Part shown: positions 5,113 through 6,380 of the stretch, piece by piece
How positions within the stretch are numbered: position 1 is the stretch's first letter
How the letters are laid out: each line of letters opens with the position of its first letter
Assembly: GCA_938008925.1 (NCBI GenBank)
Contig: CALLIQ010000078.1
Location: 1 to 6,380 of the forward strand
Reading direction: 5' to 3'
Source: an uncultured Acidimicrobiales bacterium
GTDB taxonomy: Bacteria > Actinomycetota > Acidimicrobiia > Acidimicrobiales > SZUA-35
DNA length: 6,380 nucleotides
The notes under the pieces: generated by a model
Databases searched by the model: none
Seen by the model: the letters and a program-made list of their open reading frames with translations, nothing else
Told to the model about the DNA's origin: nothing
Position numbers and translations under genes: made by a program

Positions 5113-5218
5113 TTCTGGAGACGGAGCGCGCCCCGCTCTGAGTTCTGGAGAACGAGCGCGCCGGAAACGGCGCGGCGAATCTCCAGAACGGAGACGGCGG
5201 CGCGGAAGGTCTCCAGAA
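5113..5218. repeat. Four-copy inverted/direct repeat array with GAAA-tetraloop hairpin between convergent genes
   Basis: The core TTCTGGAGA, five variable bases, CGCGCC occurs four times: plus strand from 5113 and 5143, minus strand ending at 5188 and 5218. Each pair has an exact 30-base period, and the two pairs face each other symmetrically. The inner pair forms a hairpin: outer stem 5143-5151/5180-5188 (9 bp), a 5x5 internal loop, and inner stem CGCGCCG/CGGCGCG (5157-5163/5168-5174, 7 bp) closed by a GAAA tetraloop at 5164-5167 on the plus-strand RNA. The outer pair can extend this as a second stem (5113-5121/5210-5218). It sits between two convergent gene ends, so transcription ending or mRNA 3'-end protection is plausible, but no U-tract follows on either strand. 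Confidence 0.85.
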
Positions 5219-5261
5219 ACACTCGGCCGGACGGATATGGCGCGGGCGATCGGGTGCGCGA

Positions 5262-6161
5262 TCAGGGTGGGGCGATGAGGCCGACCGAGCGGCCGAGGTG
5301 GCGAAAGCCGACAGCGCCTGCGCCGATCAGCGGTCCATCGGCGCCGTTGCCGACCGGTTCGACGCGCATCCCTCTCGAGTAGTCGAGCGCACAGACGCGA
5401 TCGACCTCGGTCTGGGCCGCGGTGAAGAACGGTTCGCCGAAGCCGAGGGCGACCGACCCGCCGATCACGGCGAGGCGGAGGTCGAGGAGGTTGGCCGTCG
5501 ATGCGATCGCCCGACCGACGAGCGTGCCGGTCCGGGTGATGTCGGCCGTCGAGGCCTCGCGCGATGGCCGGCCGAGTCGATGGGCGATCGAGGTGCCCGA
5601 CGCTTCGGCTTCGAGCGTGCCCTGGATCTGACGGGGTGGTTGGTTGCCATCGGGTTCGACCACGACGTGCCCGATGTGTCCGGCGTTGCCGGCGGCACCG
5701 TCGAGCAACCGGCCGTCCAGCACGATGCCCCCACCGACACCGGTCGACACGACCATGGCGATGAAGTTCCGCTCGCCGACAGCGGCGCCGACCCACCCTT
5801 CGCCGAGAGCGAGCGCCTTCGCGTCGTTGTCGACCCGGGTCGGTAGCCCCGTCAAGCGCTCGAGTTCCTCGGCCAGCGGGAACGCACGCCACCCGGGAAT
5901 GTTGAGTGGCGAGACGAGGGCACCGTCGGCCGACATCGGTCCACCGCACCCAACACCGCACACCGAGAATCGGTCGAAGGGCCCGAGCCGGCCGACGAGA
6001 TCGGCGACGACAGCGAAGATTTCGCGAGCGTCGACGTGACGATCTGGCGCGCTCGCCGACGGGTTCGGTGCCTGATGCGTCTCCTGCAGCAGACCGTTCT
6101 CGTCGACGACTCCCACCGCCATCTTCGTGCCGCCGATGTCCACTGCCAGAGCGAATTCCAC
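5262..6161 (-). CDS. ROK family protein (glucokinase-like), atypical sugar/zinc motifs
   Basis: ROK proteins are ASKHA-fold sugar kinases or sugar-sensing repressors. This 299-aa protein has the N-terminal ATP phosphate loop DIGGTK (8-13), VDNDAKALALGE at 110-121 with the catalytic-type Asp in N112-D113, the adenosine loop STGVGGGIVLDG (139-150), and AVIGGSVA (231-238). It lacks an N-terminal winged helix, so it should be a kinase rather than a repressor. Two signatures are altered. The ExGH motif is HIGH (H162, H165), with His for the Glu that contacts the sugar. The zinc motif CxCGxxGCxE is replaced by DGNQPPRQIQGTLEAEASG (171-189) with no cysteines. The GTG start at 6161 is exactly where a leaderless transcript from TAGAGT would begin. 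Substrate unknown; it is divergent from the MoxR gene. Confidence 0.88.
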   Translation of the reverse strand: MEFALAVDIGGTKMAVGVVDENGLLQETHQAPNPSASAPDRHVDAREIFAVVADLVGRLGPFDRFSVCGVGCGGPMSADGALVSPLNIPGWRAFPLAEELERLTGLPTRVDNDAKALALGEGWVGAAVGERNFIAMVVSTGVGGGIVLDGRLLDGAAGNAGHIGHVVVEPDGNQPPRQIQGTLEAEASGTSIAHRLGRPSREASTADITRTGTLVGRAIASTANLLDLRLAVIGGSVALGFGEPFFTAAQTEVDRVCALDYSRGMRVEPVGNGADGPLIGAGAVGFRHLGRSVGLIAPP

Positions 6162-6167
6162 GGTGCG

Positions 6168-6173
6168 ACTCTA
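6168..6173 (-). promoter_or_regulatory. -10 box of a leaderless promoter for the ROK gene
   Basis: On the minus strand TAGAGT fits TANNNT and is followed by six bases and the GTG start. The box is part of the palindrome CTCTAGAG (6169-6176). Its -35 region would fall on the -10 box of the divergent MoxR gene. Confidence 0.6.
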
Positions 6174-6193
6174 GAGCGAGTGGTTTCGGCCAG

Positions 6194-6199
6194 TACCCT
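6194..6199 (+). promoter_or_regulatory. -10 box of a leaderless promoter for the MoxR gene
   Basis: TACCCT fits TANNNT and ends eight bases before the GTG at 6208. With a 17-base spacer its -35 would lie at 6171-6176, on top of the ROK -10 box, so the two divergent promoters share their DNA. Confidence 0.5.
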
Positions 6200-6207
6200 C
6201 CCCTGCC

Positions 6208-6380
6208 GTGAACGCTGAATCGCTGGTTCTCGATGAGACACGAGCCGCTCGGTTCGCCGCTGCCTTCAAGGCCATCGGCGACAACATGGAGCTGGTCGTC
6301 CGAGGCAAACGCCAGGTGGTGGAACAGACGCTGCTTTGCCTGCTCGCCAACGGCCACCTTCTCGTCGAGGATGTGCCCGG
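6208..6380 (+). CDS. MoxR-type AAA+ ATPase, N-terminal part, cut by window end
   Basis: The frame from GTG 6208 is open to the window end (57 complete codons). After a helical start it reads NMELVVRGKRQVVEQTLLCL (26-45) and then NGHLLVEDVPG, the lead-in to the Walker A loop, which in this family continues GTGKT. The visible pattern (VVRGKR, then GHLLVEDVPG) is characteristic of MoxR ATPases, which act as chaperones that mature or activate partner proteins, often with VWA-domain and DUF58 proteins encoded next to them. The Walker motifs themselves lie beyond the window, so activity cannot be checked. The start is supported by a -10 box eight bases upstream and no Shine-Dalgarno. It is divergent from the ROK gene with only 46 bases between start codons. 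Confidence 0.9.
   Translation, partial: MNAESLVLDETRAARFAAAFKAIGDNMELVVRGKRQVVEQTLLCLLANGHLLVEDVP

Noticed and set aside
4677..5218. CRISPR array or insertion sequence in the repeat-rich stretch
   Set aside because: The repeats are two copies of one unit and four inverted/direct cores, without regular repeat-spacer structure, and no transposase or cas gene is present.
3369..5222. Very long minus-strand open frame (617 codons) opposite the acyl-CoA dehydrogenase
   Set aside because: It is the antisense of a clear FadE gene and of the repeats; stop-free antisense frames are common at high GC and its protein has no recognisable domain.
5023..6357. Minus-strand open frame of 444 codons overlapping the ROK gene in another frame
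   Set aside because: The product is arginine-rich and low-complexity, and the ROK frame explains the region with motifs and a promoter.

Overview
The window is about 65-70% GC and looks like the chromosome of a high-GC actinobacterium. The gene content, codon use and protein style fit the class Acidimicrobiia (Ilumatobacter-like), but that placement is inferred from protein character, not from a search. I see no phage, transposase, plasmid or CRISPR hallmarks. It is mostly core genome.

Left part (1-1830, minus strand): the start of a division and cell-wall (dcw) cluster. In transcription order it holds mraZ, a structured 223-base spacer, rsmH (mraW), and the first codons of a further gene joined to rsmH by an ATGA overlap, where ftsL usually lies. 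Upstream of mraZ is a clear MraZ operator: four AGTG boxes at exactly 10-base spacing, overlapping a probable promoter. Further upstream is a perfect palindrome that resembles a LexA (SOS) box.

Middle part (2017-5060, plus strand): four apparently independent genes, namely a lipoate-protein ligase A-like protein, an HNH endonuclease, an acyl-CoA dehydrogenase and a small conserved-looking hypothetical protein. The dehydrogenase has an 18-base inverted repeat over its -10 box, like a TetR-type operator. Two of these genes carry short tandem duplications at or just after their stop codons (15 bp at 2735-2769, 38 bp at 4677-4770).

Right part: a 201-base gap between convergent genes (5061-5261) contains an ordered repeat array. 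A core of TTCTGGAGA, five variable bases, then CGCGCC occurs four times, two on each strand, with 30-base spacing within each pair. It forms a strong hairpin with a GAAA tetraloop on the plus strand. Next come a ROK-family sugar kinase homologue on the minus strand, which lacks the usual zinc cysteines and the ExGH glutamate, and a divergent MoxR-type AAA ATPase cut by the window end.

A common theme is leaderless transcription. Five of the genes outside the dcw operon have a TANNNT box ending 6-8 bases before the start codon and no Shine-Dalgarno sequence. mraZ instead has a long leader with GGAG. No wholly new multi-gene system is visible. The most novel items are the four-core convergent array, the structured mraZ-rsmH spacer and the atypical ROK protein.
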